From Nitrosomonas sp. (GTDB lineage: Bacteria; Pseudomonadota; Gammaproteobacteria; Burkholderiales; Nitrosomonadaceae): a stretch of 62,238 bases of DNA. Location of the stretch: assembly GCF_022842015.1 (NCBI RefSeq), contig NZ_JALHQJ010000005.1, positions 1 to 62,238 of the forward strand, in the 5' to 3' direction. Position 1 is the stretch's first letter. Each line of letters opens with the position of its first letter. Positions 28,850 to 37,824 of the stretch are shown piece after piece. The translations under genes were made by a program, and so were the position numbers. The notes beneath the pieces are model-generated. The model saw nothing but the letters and a program-made list of their open reading frames with translations, had not been told where the DNA came from and did not search any database.

Positions 28850-29380
28850 ATGCCGGATAGGTCATCAACAACACAAATTGATACTACCAAGATTCGTCTT
28901 TTGACGGGAATTAACCCTGCGCAAGCACTTGGATTCGCAGTCAGTTATTTGATGACCAAACCAGCATTCGCACGCCTGCCATTTGGGCACTGGTCCCGTA
29001 TACTGGTTGGACAAATTAACCGCGGCCATTATCTGATTGCATCCGATAATGGGCACATTGTCGGATTTCTCGGCTGGGCACTGACCACTCGAGAAAAGGG
29101 TGAGATGTGGCTTGCAGAACAGGGTGAACTTTCCTTCGAAGATAGCAGATCTGGTGAGATTCTGCTGATCAATGCCTGGGCATCGGAATCAAACGATGTC
29201 ACGCACGTCCTCCTTGAACGCTTACGCGAGATCGGACGCGCTCAAAAAATGATCTATTTTAAACGTCATTATCCGGATGGCCGTACCCGCCCCGGACGCC
29301 TCAGCGTCAATGCCTTCGTCGACGCACATATTCGTGCCGCCCAATCCAGTGCGAAATTCAACACTCCAACTTCTCAATAG
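28850..29380 (+). CDS. HlyC-like toxin-activating lysine acyltransferase family protein
   Basis: The 176-residue sequence shows the HlyC-family core: ALGFAVSYLMTKPAFARLPFGHW, then VGQINRGHYLIA, VGFLGWAL and a late RHYPDGRTRPGR. The proteins transfer an acyl chain from acyl-ACP to a lysine of an RTX protein. Compared with HlyC (from memory), the catalytic-His position in SPLHR is Phe here (PAFAR), while His-47 in FGHW is four to five residues later, and the IDW aspartate position is INAW. The gene is upstream of two RTX genes, but those proteins have only one or two lysines, so the true substrate is unclear. Confidence 0.72.
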   Translation: MPDRSSTTQIDTTKIRLLTGINPAQALGFAVSYLMTKPAFARLPFGHWSRILVGQINRGHYLIASDNGHIVGFLGWALTTREKGEMWLAEQGELSFEDSRSGEILLINAWASESNDVTHVLLERLREIGRAQKMIYFKRHYPDGRTRPGRLSVNAFVDAHIRAAQSSAKFNTPTSQ

Positions 29381-29573
29381 CTTGAGCATGCTTTAGCCGC
29401 ATTGGCATAGAATCTCCCTCAAGGTACAGAAATATACTTTCACTGACAAAACCAGGAGAGTTAATATTTTTTTCCTATTATTAACAGTGTATTACCAAAC
29501 AACTTAACCACTTAGGGTTGTATTCTAACCGCAATTTATCCCATAATGGATAAGCTGAAAATCATTTCAGCGT

Positions 29574-29623
29574 TGTGATTTTTCTCACAGTCAACACAGT
29601 CAGTATTGAGTAATCTAGTACCT
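29574..29623 (+). promoter_or_regulatory. CRP-like site and class II promoter of first RTX gene
   Basis: TGTGATTTTTCTCACA (29574-29589) is an exact TGTGA-N6-TCACA palindrome. A -10 TAATCT lies at 29611-29616, placing the site near -41.5 of a start at about 29623. The same layout recurs upstream of the second RTX gene. The rest of the 350-base gap after the HlyC-like gene shows nothing. Confidence 0.72.
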
Positions 29624-29730
29624 GATGATCCTCATCTAGACTGGATGACTTTCATCTTTTTAATGACAATTTATTTATCTTTTAGGAGATTTATCTTCAA
29701 CTCTAATCTTTAATCTTAAGGAGATTCAAA

Positions 29731-31158
29731 ATGGCTATAGTCAATGGAACAGCTAATAATGACTTCATTTCAGTTGCATTCATCTCACCCGGGGTATCCA
29801 ACTTTCCAACACAATCAGCCGATACTATTAGGAGCTTCGGCGGCAACGATACTATCAGCAGCGCTGGAGGCCCCGATACTGTTTTTGGCGGCCCGGGTGC
29901 CGACACCATCAATGGCAACGGTGGTAACGACACGCTTAATGGCAATGGCGGCAACGATACCATCGACGGCGGAGCCAACAATGACACGATCAATGGAGGT
30001 GGCGGTAACGACGTCTTATTTGGCGGCTTTGGCAGGGATATATTGCGAGGAAATGCCGGCGTTGACCAACTGAACGGCGGTGGCGGCAACGACAACATCC
30101 TCTCTGATGGCGATGGTGGCACCTATAACGGTGATGCAGGCAATGATTATATGAGATCAGGTCTGGGTCCAGAAACCATGAATGGTGGACCGGGTGTCGA
30201 CACCATCGATCATAGGGTCTTTAATGGAAACTATGAGTTCAACATGGCGACCGGACTGACAAACTTTGGCGGAGAAAGCTTCATCAATTTCGAAGTCGCC
30301 AGAATGGGTGGAGGCAATGATACTGTGACCGGAAATAATGCGGCCAATACGATCTTTGGCGGCGCAGGCAATGACACCCTGGAAGGTGGCGGTGGTGTAG
30401 ACAGGCTATTCGGCGGTGCAGGCAATGACACGATTACCTCCGATGGCGATGGCGGCATCTATAATGGTGATGTAGGCAATGATTCGATGACATCAGGACT
30501 AGGCCCCGAAACCATGAATGGCGGAACGGGTGTCGACACCATCAATCATACGGCCTTTAATGGCAATTATGTATTCAACATGACGACCGGACTGACAAAC
30601 TTTGCTGGAGAAAGATACACCAATTTCGAGAATGCCTTCATGGGCAATGGCAATGACAATGTCACTGGCAATAACGCTGCCAACACAATCAAAGGCGGTG
30701 GCGGCGCAGATACTCTAAATGGTGCAAATGGTAACGATACGATCCTAGGTCAGAACGGCAATGACATCATTTTTGGTGGAGCAGGACAAGATACCTTGAT
30801 CGGTGGCAACGGCAGGGATGTAATGTCTGGCGGTGGCGGCAACGATATTTTTGACTTTAACGTACTCAGCGAAAGTGCTGTCGGCGCTAATCGGGATGTC
30901 ATCAATGGTTTTATTCCCGGAATTGATAATATTGACTTATCATCCATCGATGCCGTGAATGGTGGTGCTGATAATGCATTCATTTTCAGAGGCACAAATA
31001 ATTTCACCGGTGGCGGTGAAGTCCGATACTTTCAGGATGCAGGAAATAACAGAACCATTGTTCAAGCAGAGTTTGAAGGCGATGGCAATTTAGTTGTCGA
31101 TATGGAAATCCAATTAAATGGACTTCACGTACTCGCTGCTGCCGATTTTGTACTCTAA
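29731..31158 (+). CDS. RTX repeat protein 1 (type I secretion substrate)
   Basis: A 475-residue acidic protein without signal peptide, made largely of GGxGNDxL/I nonapeptides that bind calcium outside the cell. Residues 125-208 and 237-320 are two copies of an 84-residue non-canonical module (SDGDGG..., NGNYxFNM, TGLTNF) at a 112-residue period. The last 110 residues resemble the serralysin-type C-terminal region, and the end ADFVL fits a type I secretion signal. There is no protease, pore-forming or adhesin domain, one lysine and no cysteine. TTAAGGAGATTC precedes the ATG. No HlyB/HlyD genes are nearby. It has an 85 percent-like paralog immediately downstream. Confidence 0.88.
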   Translation: MAIVNGTANNDFISVAFISPGVSNFPTQSADTIRSFGGNDTISSAGGPDTVFGGPGADTINGNGGNDTLNGNGGNDTIDGGANNDTINGGGGNDVLFGGFGRDILRGNAGVDQLNGGGGNDNILSDGDGGTYNGDAGNDYMRSGLGPETMNGGPGVDTIDHRVFNGNYEFNMATGLTNFGGESFINFEVARMGGGNDTVTGNNAANTIFGGAGNDTLEGGGGVDRLFGGAGNDTITSDGDGGIYNGDVGNDSMTSGLGPETMNGGTGVDTINHTAFNGNYVFNMTTGLTNFAGERYTNFENAFMGNGNDNVTGNNAANTIKGGGGADTLNGANGNDTILGQNGNDIIFGGAGQDTLIGGNGRDVMSGGGGNDIFDFNVLSESAVGANRDVINGFIPGIDNIDLSSIDAVNGGADNAFIFRGTNNFTGGGEVRYFQDAGNNRTIVQAEFEGDGNLVVDMEIQLNGLHVLAAADFVL

Positions 31159-31176
31159 TACCTACTAAGTTGATTT

Positions 31177-31203
31177 GAGGCTGTTGAATCCTTCAACAGC
31201 CTC
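31177..31203 (+). terminator. Terminator after first RTX gene
   Basis: A perfect 12-bp stem (GAGGCTGTTGAA / TTCAACAGCCTC) with a 3-base loop, followed by GGTAATTTTC. Nearly the same hairpin follows the second RTX gene. Confidence 0.8.
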
Positions 31204-31369
31204 GGTAATTTTCACAACGCACGGTAGTTCTATCGATCCCCAACTGATCTCTATATCTGACCTCCGATCATCTTTTACCCGATGATATCGAGCTGGTTAT
31301 CTAACCACCGCAGGAAAGTAACATAGGAGTCTTTTCTTGCAATATTCAAGCTAGAAATCTGTCCATTTC

Positions 31370-31419
31370 TGTGGTTTTTCTCACAGGCGAAATAGATAAT
31401 ATTTAGTAACCTGACACTT
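31370..31419 (+). promoter_or_regulatory. CRP-like site and class II promoter of second RTX gene
   Basis: TGTGGTTTTTCTCACA (31370-31385) has one deviation from TGTGA-N6-TCACA. The -10 TAACCT (31407-31412) lies at the same distance from the palindrome centre as in the first RTX promoter, so a start near 31419 is predicted. The rest of the gap between the RTX genes holds only the terminator. Confidence 0.7.
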
Positions 31420-31479
31420 GATGTTCTTAATCCGTCAGCTGATCAACAAATCAATTCATCTATTTTAAGGAGAGTCAAA

Positions 31480-32907
31480 ATGGCTAATATCACTGGAACA
31501 ATTGGTAATGACACAATTTCGTTTGCACTCATCTCACCCGGAGTTTCTGGATTTTCAACCCAACTCGCCGACACCATTAATGGTTTCGGTGGTAACGATA
31601 CCATCAGCAGCGCGGGTGGTCCTGATACCGTTTTTGGTGGCAGCGGCAACGACAACATCACCGGCAACGGTGGCAACGATACACTCAATGGTGGCAGCGG
31701 CGATGACACCATCGACGGTGGTGCAGACAACGACACAATCAATGGAGATGATGGTAACGACATCATATTTGGCGGCTTTGGCAACGATATATTACGAGGA
31801 AATGCCGGTGTCGATCAATTGAACGGAGGTGGTGGCAACGACAACATCCTCTCCGATGGCGATGGCGGCACCTATAATGGTGATGCAGGAAATGATCTGA
31901 TGTTTTCAGGCAACGGTCCCGAAACCATGAATGGTGGTACCGGGGTCGATACCATTGACCATCAATGGTTTGGCGGAGATTATGAGTTCAATATGCTAAC
32001 CGGCCTGACAAACTTTGGCGGCGAACTTTATACCAATTTTGAGATTGCCAGGATGGGTGCAGGCAATGATACCGTAACCGGCAACAATGCTAACAACACA
32101 ATCTTCGGCGGCGCAGGCAATGACACCCTGGAAGGTGGGGGGGGCGTAGATACGCTAAATGGCGGCGCCGGTAATGACACGATCACCTCCGATGGTGACG
32201 GTGGAACCTATAACGGTGATGCGGGTAATGATTTCATGAAGTCAGGTCTTGGTGGTGAAATCATGAATGGCGGAACAGGCATTGATACCATTGACCACAC
32301 AGCCTTTAATGGCAACTATGTATTCAACATGACAACCGGCCTGACAAACTTTGGCGGTGAAAGCTATATCGGCTTCGAGAATACCTATATGGGCAATGGT
32401 AATGACAATGTCACCGGCAATGCCTCCAACAACACCATTAAAGGCGGTGGTGGCGCGGATACTCTGGATGGTTCGAACGGTAACGATTCGCTCTACGGTC
32501 AGGATGGCAACGACATCATTTTTGGTGGATTAGGGCAAGATACCTTGACCGGCGGTGAAGGTAGAGATGTAATGTCTGGCGGTGGTGGTAACGATACTTT
32601 CGACTACAATGCGCTGAGTGAAAGCGCTGTCGGCGCTAATCGAGATGTCATCAATGGTTTTACTCCCGGGGTTGATACAATTGACCTGTCGTCTATCGAT
32701 GCTGTGAGTGGTGGTGCTGATAATGCGTTCATTTTCAGAGGCACGGGTAATTTCGCCGGCGGCGGTGAAGTGCGATACTTTCAGGATGCAATCAATAACA
32801 TGACCATTGTCCAGGCAGAATTTGAGGGTGATGGCAATTTAGTTGTCGATATGGAAATCCAATTAAATGGACTTCACGTACTCGCTGCTACCGATTTTGT
32901 ACTCTAA
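31480..32907 (+). CDS. RTX repeat protein 2 (paralog of RTX protein 1)
   Basis: Also 475 residues, aligning with RTX protein 1 end to end without gaps and with most residues identical; the last 110 residues and the end TDFVL are the most alike. It has the same double 84-residue module and the same calcium-binding repeats, and two lysines. TTAAGGAGAGTC precedes the ATG. The promoter layout and terminator are duplicated too, so the whole transcription unit was copied. The function is probably a secreted, calcium-binding surface or matrix protein (inference). Confidence 0.88.
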   Translation: MANITGTIGNDTISFALISPGVSGFSTQLADTINGFGGNDTISSAGGPDTVFGGSGNDNITGNGGNDTLNGGSGDDTIDGGADNDTINGDDGNDIIFGGFGNDILRGNAGVDQLNGGGGNDNILSDGDGGTYNGDAGNDLMFSGNGPETMNGGTGVDTIDHQWFGGDYEFNMLTGLTNFGGELYTNFEIARMGAGNDTVTGNNANNTIFGGAGNDTLEGGGGVDTLNGGAGNDTITSDGDGGTYNGDAGNDFMKSGLGGEIMNGGTGIDTIDHTAFNGNYVFNMTTGLTNFGGESYIGFENTYMGNGNDNVTGNASNNTIKGGGGADTLDGSNGNDSLYGQDGNDIIFGGLGQDTLTGGEGRDVMSGGGGNDTFDYNALSESAVGANRDVINGFTPGVDTIDLSSIDAVSGGADNAFIFRGTGNFAGGGEVRYFQDAINNMTIVQAEFEGDGNLVVDMEIQLNGLHVLAATDFVL

Positions 32908-32918
32908 CTAAATTTTAT

Positions 32919-32958
32919 TTGGGGCTGTTGAATCCTTCAACAGCCCCAATTATTTTCT
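32919..32958 (+). terminator. Terminator after second RTX gene
   Basis: A perfect 14-bp stem (TTGGGGCTGTTGAA / TTCAACAGCCCCAA) with a 3-base loop, followed by TTATTTTCTT. It is the strongest terminator in the window. The bases from 32959 to 33210 show no gene. Confidence 0.9.
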
Positions 32959-33210
32959 TGCCTCTACCGAATTCTCTAGCACTTCACTACCATTTCAGTT
33001 GGTTATGAAGTTTGTTTCCATTGCCATTAACCAGCAAGTTAGTAATTCGATTTCTCATTTGCTACAATTATAAATCTCAATCTGCTCTCAAGTGCTCTTT
33101 ATGCAGCGTCACTCTGAGATCTCAGCAATTAATCCAGCAGGTTCCATCATTTCTTGGTGCAATACGGATTGCGCGCAATAACTTACTCTTTTAAAAATAA
33201 TTAACAATTA

Positions 33211-34983
33211 ATGGAAAATTCTCAGAAAGGTGCTCAAACACGCTGGCAGGCCGTCAAAATGGCAGCAGGTTTTATTGCACCCTACAAGCGTCAGGTCGTC
33301 TACAGCTTATTGGCTTTGTTATTCACAGCCACCATTACATTGTCGATTGGCCAAGGTATTCGCTTGCTGATAGATCAGGGGTTCGCAACGCAATCAAAAG
33401 AGCTGCTGAGTCAATATGTGGGAATATTTTTGCTGCTGGTAATTGCCTTAGCTGCGGGCACATTCACCCGCTATTACTGGGTCACTTGGTTGGGTGAGCG
33501 GGTCATTGCCGATCTTCGCCGCAAGGTATTCAACCGCTTGATCCACCTTCATCCCGGTTTTTTCGAGCAAAACCGCAGTCTCGAAATTCAATCTCGGCTG
33601 ACTGCTGATATGACGTTACTACAAACCGTGATCGGGTCTTCCGTCTCATTTGCGCTACGTAATTTGGTTATGATGATAGGTGGCATTATTTGGCTATTCA
33701 TCACTAATGCCAAGCTCACTGCGCTGGTGATGATCTGTGTGCCGCTGGTTGTAGCACCCATTCTCATTTATGGTCGCCGGGTACGGCATTTATCACGTCA
33801 AAGCCAGGACAAAGTTGCTGCGGTCGGCGCTTATGTCGGCGAAGTGCTCGGACAAATTAAAACCGTGCAGGCTTATAATCATCAATCCATTGATCAACAC
33901 ACATTTCATAATCAAGTCGAAGCAGCCTTTTCGGTTGCCAAGCAACGCACCACGCAACGCGCGTTATTGATCACAATCGTCATTATTCTGGTGCTCGGTG
34001 CCGTCGGGCTAATGCTATGGGTCGGTGGCATGGATGTAATCGAAGGTCATATCAGTGCTGGTGAATTGGCTGCCTTTGTTTTCTATAGCGTTATCGTCGG
34101 TTCAGCCGTTGCCTCCATTTCGGAAGTTATTGGCGAATTGCAGCGCGCCGCTGGTGCCGCCGAACGAACGATCGAGCTATTACAAGCACCGAATCTGATT
34201 CAATCGCCTGAGAAACCCCACACATTACCAGAAGTATCCGGAAATATTGTTATTGATAAATTGTGTTTTGCCTACCCTTCCCGCCCCGAGGTGTTGGCTA
34301 TCAAACAACTGTCATTAACAATCCGTGCAGGTGAAACGTTAGCGTTGGTGGGTCCTTCCGGTGCAGGAAAATCTACATTGTTTGACCTGCTGCTGCGCTT
34401 TTTTGATAGCCAATCCGGCAGTATCAAGCTGGAAGGTATTGATATCCGACATTTGGATCTTTTTGCATTAAGGCACTGCTTCGCCCTAGTAGCACAGAAT
34501 CCGGCGTTATTTTACGGCACTATCAGCGAGAATCTTCGCTACGCGCGCCCCGCAGCCACCGATGCCGAGGTCGAAGCAGCCGCCAAAACGGCCTACGCAC
34601 ACGATTTCATTTGCATGCTGCCACATGGCTATCAAACGCATTTGGGGGATTCAGGATTAGGCTTATCAGGTGGCCAGAAACAGCGACTAGCGATCGCACG
34701 CGCGCTATTAGCCGACACACCGATTCTATTACTGGATGAAGCCACCAGTGCGTTGGATGCACAAAGTGAGTTTTGGGTGCAGCAAGCATTGCAGCATCTG
34801 ATGCGCAATCGCACTACGTTGGTTATTGCCCATCGTCTGGCTACCGTGCAATCCGCCGATCGGATTGCGGTGCTCGATCATGGTTATTTGGATGCATTGG
34901 GAACACATACCGAGTTGCTGCAATCAAGCCCTTTATACGCACGGCTGGCAGCATTGCAGCTACAGCCACACGAAGGAATATGA
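33211..34983 (+). CDS. ABC exporter, fused permease and ATPase (MsbA/ABCB type)
   Basis: A 590-residue half-transporter: six helices (about 20-310), then an ATPase with Walker A GPSGAGKST (about 385), signature LSGGQKQRLAIARALL, Walker B ILLLDEATSALD and switch His in IAHRLATV. It lacks the C39 peptidase-like domain of HlyB-type RTX exporters and no HlyD neighbour exists, so it is better seen as a lipid/multidrug-type exporter than as the RTX secretion pump. Start: the ATG after AATTAACAATTA has no strong ribosome site. It ends one base before the convergent hpnG. Confidence 0.88.
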   Translation: MENSQKGAQTRWQAVKMAAGFIAPYKRQVVYSLLALLFTATITLSIGQGIRLLIDQGFATQSKELLSQYVGIFLLLVIALAAGTFTRYYWVTWLGERVIADLRRKVFNRLIHLHPGFFEQNRSLEIQSRLTADMTLLQTVIGSSVSFALRNLVMMIGGIIWLFITNAKLTALVMICVPLVVAPILIYGRRVRHLSRQSQDKVAAVGAYVGEVLGQIKTVQAYNHQSIDQHTFHNQVEAAFSVAKQRTTQRALLITIVIILVLGAVGLMLWVGGMDVIEGHISAGELAAFVFYSVIVGSAVASISEVIGELQRAAGAAERTIELLQAPNLIQSPEKPHTLPEVSGNIVIDKLCFAYPSRPEVLAIKQLSLTIRAGETLALVGPSGAGKSTLFDLLLRFFDSQSGSIKLEGIDIRHLDLFALRHCFALVAQNPALFYGTISENLRYARPAATDAEVEAAAKTAYAHDFICMLPHGYQTHLGDSGLGLSGGQKQRLAIARALLADTPILLLDEATSALDAQSEFWVQQALQHLMRNRTTLVIAHRLATVQSADRIAVLDHGYLDALGTHTELLQSSPLYARLAALQLQPHEGI

Positions 34984-34984
34984 T

Positions 34985-35713
34985 CTACGCTACCGATCTA
35001 TCAGTTTCCTGACTATTCAGACCGACACCCGCAGATTGAATCACCCGTGATAATGTTTTGCGCGCGGCGCGCATACCGATCCCCATCTGCATGAGCGCGC
35101 GCAAATGCACTGAGCGTTTCAGCACTAGTGCCATTAGATGCAGCGGATTCACTCCTCCATCTGGATATACTGCACCAAGCAATGCTTGCGGAGGAGAAAA
35201 TTGAACCGGATCAACAATAACACGCACGGCGATAAAAGGAATACCTGCTTTCGCAGCTACCACTGCAATTGCGCCACTCTCCATATCCACCGCACAAGCA
35301 CCTGTGACATGAGCCAAATCCCTTTTTGCATTTTCGTCTGTCACGGGTACCGCACTGTCAGTCAATACACCGTTAATGACAGTAATATCCGCCGGGAGTA
35401 GCCGTTGCAATCTATCGCGCCAAGTTATGTTTACTGGTAACTGATCAGCGGAATGAATAATAGCCCCCGGCAATACCAGATCACCTGACTTTAAACGGGG
35501 ATCCAATGCCCCGGCAACACCAAAACTTGCCAATGCGGTGACACCCTGCCGCAGCAATTCCTCTGCTGCTGTTCGTGCTGCCTCTGCGCCCATGCCACTG
35601 AGCCACAAAACAGTATAATCATCGATTTGCACCATTTCGTTGAGCGGAGCCCGCATCGATGATACACAACTGGCTTCAGCTCTTAAAGCTGTCACCAAGC
35701 CGGTTACATACAT
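34985..35713 (-). CDS. hpnG: Hopanoid-associated phosphorylase/nucleosidase HpnG
   Basis: The 242-residue protein belongs to the nucleoside phosphorylase/MTA-SAH nucleosidase superfamily. ASFGVAGALDPRLKSGDLVLP, ACAVDMESGAIA and FIAVRVIVDP are the substrate-site blocks. In hopanoid synthesis HpnG removes adenine from adenosylhopane on the way to bacteriohopanetetrol. The frame is open to 35842; I use the ATG at 35713, which overlaps the last ten bases of shc. HpnH, which makes adenosylhopane, is not in the window. Confidence 0.9.
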   Translation of the reverse strand: MYVTGLVTALRAEASCVSSMRAPLNEMVQIDDYTVLWLSGMGAEAARTAAEELLRQGVTALASFGVAGALDPRLKSGDLVLPGAIIHSADQLPVNITWRDRLQRLLPADITVINGVLTDSAVPVTDENAKRDLAHVTGACAVDMESGAIAVVAAKAGIPFIAVRVIVDPVQFSPPQALLGAVYPDGGVNPLHLMALVLKRSVHLRALMQMGIGMRAARKTLSRVIQSAGVGLNSQETDRSVA

Positions 35714-37707
35714 ACGGATACTGTTCTGGTCAGTGCACGATAACGAGCCAAGGCCCAAATCGGAAAGAATTTTGAATACCCGTGATAGCGAAGATAGAAA
35801 ACTCGCGGAAAACCGGGGGCAGTAAACCAAGGATCTTCCCACAAATGATCATTTTCCTGATTACGCAGTAAGTAATTGATCCCCCTACGCACCGACAGAC
35901 TGTTAACTTCACCGGCCGCCATCAAGCCCAAAACGGCCCAAGCAGTTTGAAATGCCGTGCTGGTCTCGGGAAATTGTCCGGCCAGTTGTGCATCCAGATA
36001 GGAATCGTTCGTTTCACCCCAACCGCCATCGGCTCTCTGCACGGATTCTAGCCATTTCACGGCACGCCGCACCGATGCGTGCTGCATGTCAAACTCAGCC
36101 AGCTGAAAGGCTTCCAACACTGACCACGTACCATAAATATAATTGGTACCCCAACGTCCGAACCAAGATCCGTTTTTCTCCTGTTCTCGCAGCAGAAAAC
36201 TGATGCCACGCCAAACTTCACGCTGGTGCTTCCCATATTTTGCCAGTAAACCTATACAACGCGCCGTCACATCACTAGTGGGTGGATCAATCAACGCACC
36301 GTGATCGGCAAAAGGAATTTCATTCAAATAGTGATGGGTATTATCAATATCGAAGGCTGCAAAACCACCATTACGTGATTGCATGCCTGCCAGCCAATTG
36401 GCTGCGCGATCCAAGGATTTCAGGTAACGCTGCGCATCGCCTTGATCCAACGCCCAAGCTACAGCTGCAGTGTCATCAAGATCTGGATAATGCGGATTGG
36501 CGTATTGAAATGCCCAACCCCCTCCTGGTAGATTAGGCTGCTTGTCGCGCCAATCACCCGGCGCATCCAAAACCTGTTGCTCAACTAACCAATCCAGTGC
36601 TTTTAACACAGGCTCCTGATCCGTCGTTGAATCTTCCTGCAATGCCAAACTTGTCAATACCGTGTCCCAAACTGGCGAGGTACATGGCTGACACCAAGCA
36701 CGCTCTCCTTCGTCAATTAATAACCCTCGTAAGGCGTTACGGCATTGCACTCGATTGGGGTGGTCATACGCATAGCCCAGCAATGCTAGTGATTCATGCG
36801 CGTTAACCATTGCAGGGAAAATAGCACCAATTCCACACTCACCATTCAGACGTTCAAGCGTCCAATTTTCCGCTTTGCGTATCGAATATTGACGTATAGA
36901 TTGAGGAAGCTTGGGTTCAACACGTGACAAAACCCGTTCGACCAACATAAAGGCACGCTTCAACAGAGTGTCCGCTTTCGGGAAATAATTCTTCTCCTGT
37001 TCTGGCGGCACAATAAATAACTCGCGGATGTCTACATTACGCGGATTGATCGCGCGTGCTTTAATCGTACATAATATAGATAACGGTATCATCACAGTGC
37101 GCGACCAGTAAGAGACCTTACTAATATGAAAGGGGAACCAACTCGGCAGCAATACCAATTCCGAAGGTACAACCGGCACCCCGCTCCACGGAATCTGCTC
37201 ATACATGGCGAGCAGCAATCTCGTGAAAACATTCGCTTTGGCCGCGCCGCCACGCTCCATGATAGCTTCCCGGGCACGTACCATATGCGCTGCATCAGGG
37301 GAATCACCCACTATTTTCAAGGCATAATAGGATTTAATGGTACAGCTGATGTCAAATGCACCGCCGTAATACAACGGCCACCCACCATGAGTCAAATCCT
37401 GTTTTTCACGAATAAAACGGGCAATTTTGTTTTCCAGAATAACATCGACCTCATCCATGAAGTGCATCATCAGAATATACTCTGCTGGAATTGTACAATC
37501 CGCCTCGAGCGGAAAACACCAATGTCCATCGGATTTCTGTAGTGACAATATGGCCGAACGAGCTTGGGTAAACTTATTTTCCAGCTCATCGACATTGATT
37601 TCATCTTGACTCAGACTGGCCGCTGAATGCGATGATGGCACTTTATCATTCACAGTAAACCCACCCGACTGCTGCGATATATCCGATATTCTCTGTAACC
37701 CGTCCAT
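35704..37707 (-). CDS. shc: Squalene-hopene cyclase
   Basis: A 667-residue class II terpene cyclase that turns squalene into hopene at the inner membrane. The catalytic DLDDTA (DxDDTA) lies near residue 405, and several QW repeats such as QKSDGHWCFPLE, QSRNGGFAAFD, REQEKNGSWFGRW and QRADGGWGE are visible. Length and motif order are normal. It is the first of a pair with hpnG. Confidence 0.97.
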   Translation of the reverse strand: MDGLQRISDISQQSGGFTVNDKVPSSHSAASLSQDEINVDELENKFTQARSAILSLQKSDGHWCFPLEADCTIPAEYILMMHFMDEVDVILENKIARFIREKQDLTHGGWPLYYGGAFDISCTIKSYYALKIVGDSPDAAHMVRAREAIMERGGAAKANVFTRLLLAMYEQIPWSGVPVVPSELVLLPSWFPFHISKVSYWSRTVMIPLSILCTIKARAINPRNVDIRELFIVPPEQEKNYFPKADTLLKRAFMLVERVLSRVEPKLPQSIRQYSIRKAENWTLERLNGECGIGAIFPAMVNAHESLALLGYAYDHPNRVQCRNALRGLLIDEGERAWCQPCTSPVWDTVLTSLALQEDSTTDQEPVLKALDWLVEQQVLDAPGDWRDKQPNLPGGGWAFQYANPHYPDLDDTAAVAWALDQGDAQRYLKSLDRAANWLAGMQSRNGGFAAFDIDNTHHYLNEIPFADHGALIDPPTSDVTARCIGLLAKYGKHQREVWRGISFLLREQEKNGSWFGRWGTNYIYGTWSVLEAFQLAEFDMQHASVRRAVKWLESVQRADGGWGETNDSYLDAQLAGQFPETSTAFQTAWAVLGLMAAGEVNSLSVRRGINYLLRNQENDHLWEDPWFTAPGFPRVFYLRYHGYSKFFPIWALARYRALTRTVSVCM

Positions 37708-37824
37708 ATACTCCTAAGCACTTATATCTATTGTAAATTTAAAATAATGAGGTGTATTTCACTAACACAATCGGTTGCATTATTGTTCAGATACTCGAAG
37801 CCTAATAAAGCAAAATCAAGAACA

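Noticed and set aside
29703..30122. Proline- and leucine-rich minus-strand frames opposite both RTX genes (also 31443..31784)
   Set aside because: They are the antisense of repeated GGxGND codons and have no ribosome site; pure shadow frames.
29870..30900. Short regularly repeated DNA that could be mistaken for a CRISPR array
   Set aside because: The repeats are 27-base coding units for RTX nonapeptides, in frame and without spacers; no cas genes are present.
33211..34983. ABC exporter considered as the RTX type I secretion pump
   Set aside because: It lacks the HlyB-type N-terminal domain, has no HlyD or TolC neighbour, and follows a strong terminator; it looks like an MsbA/ABCB-type exporter.
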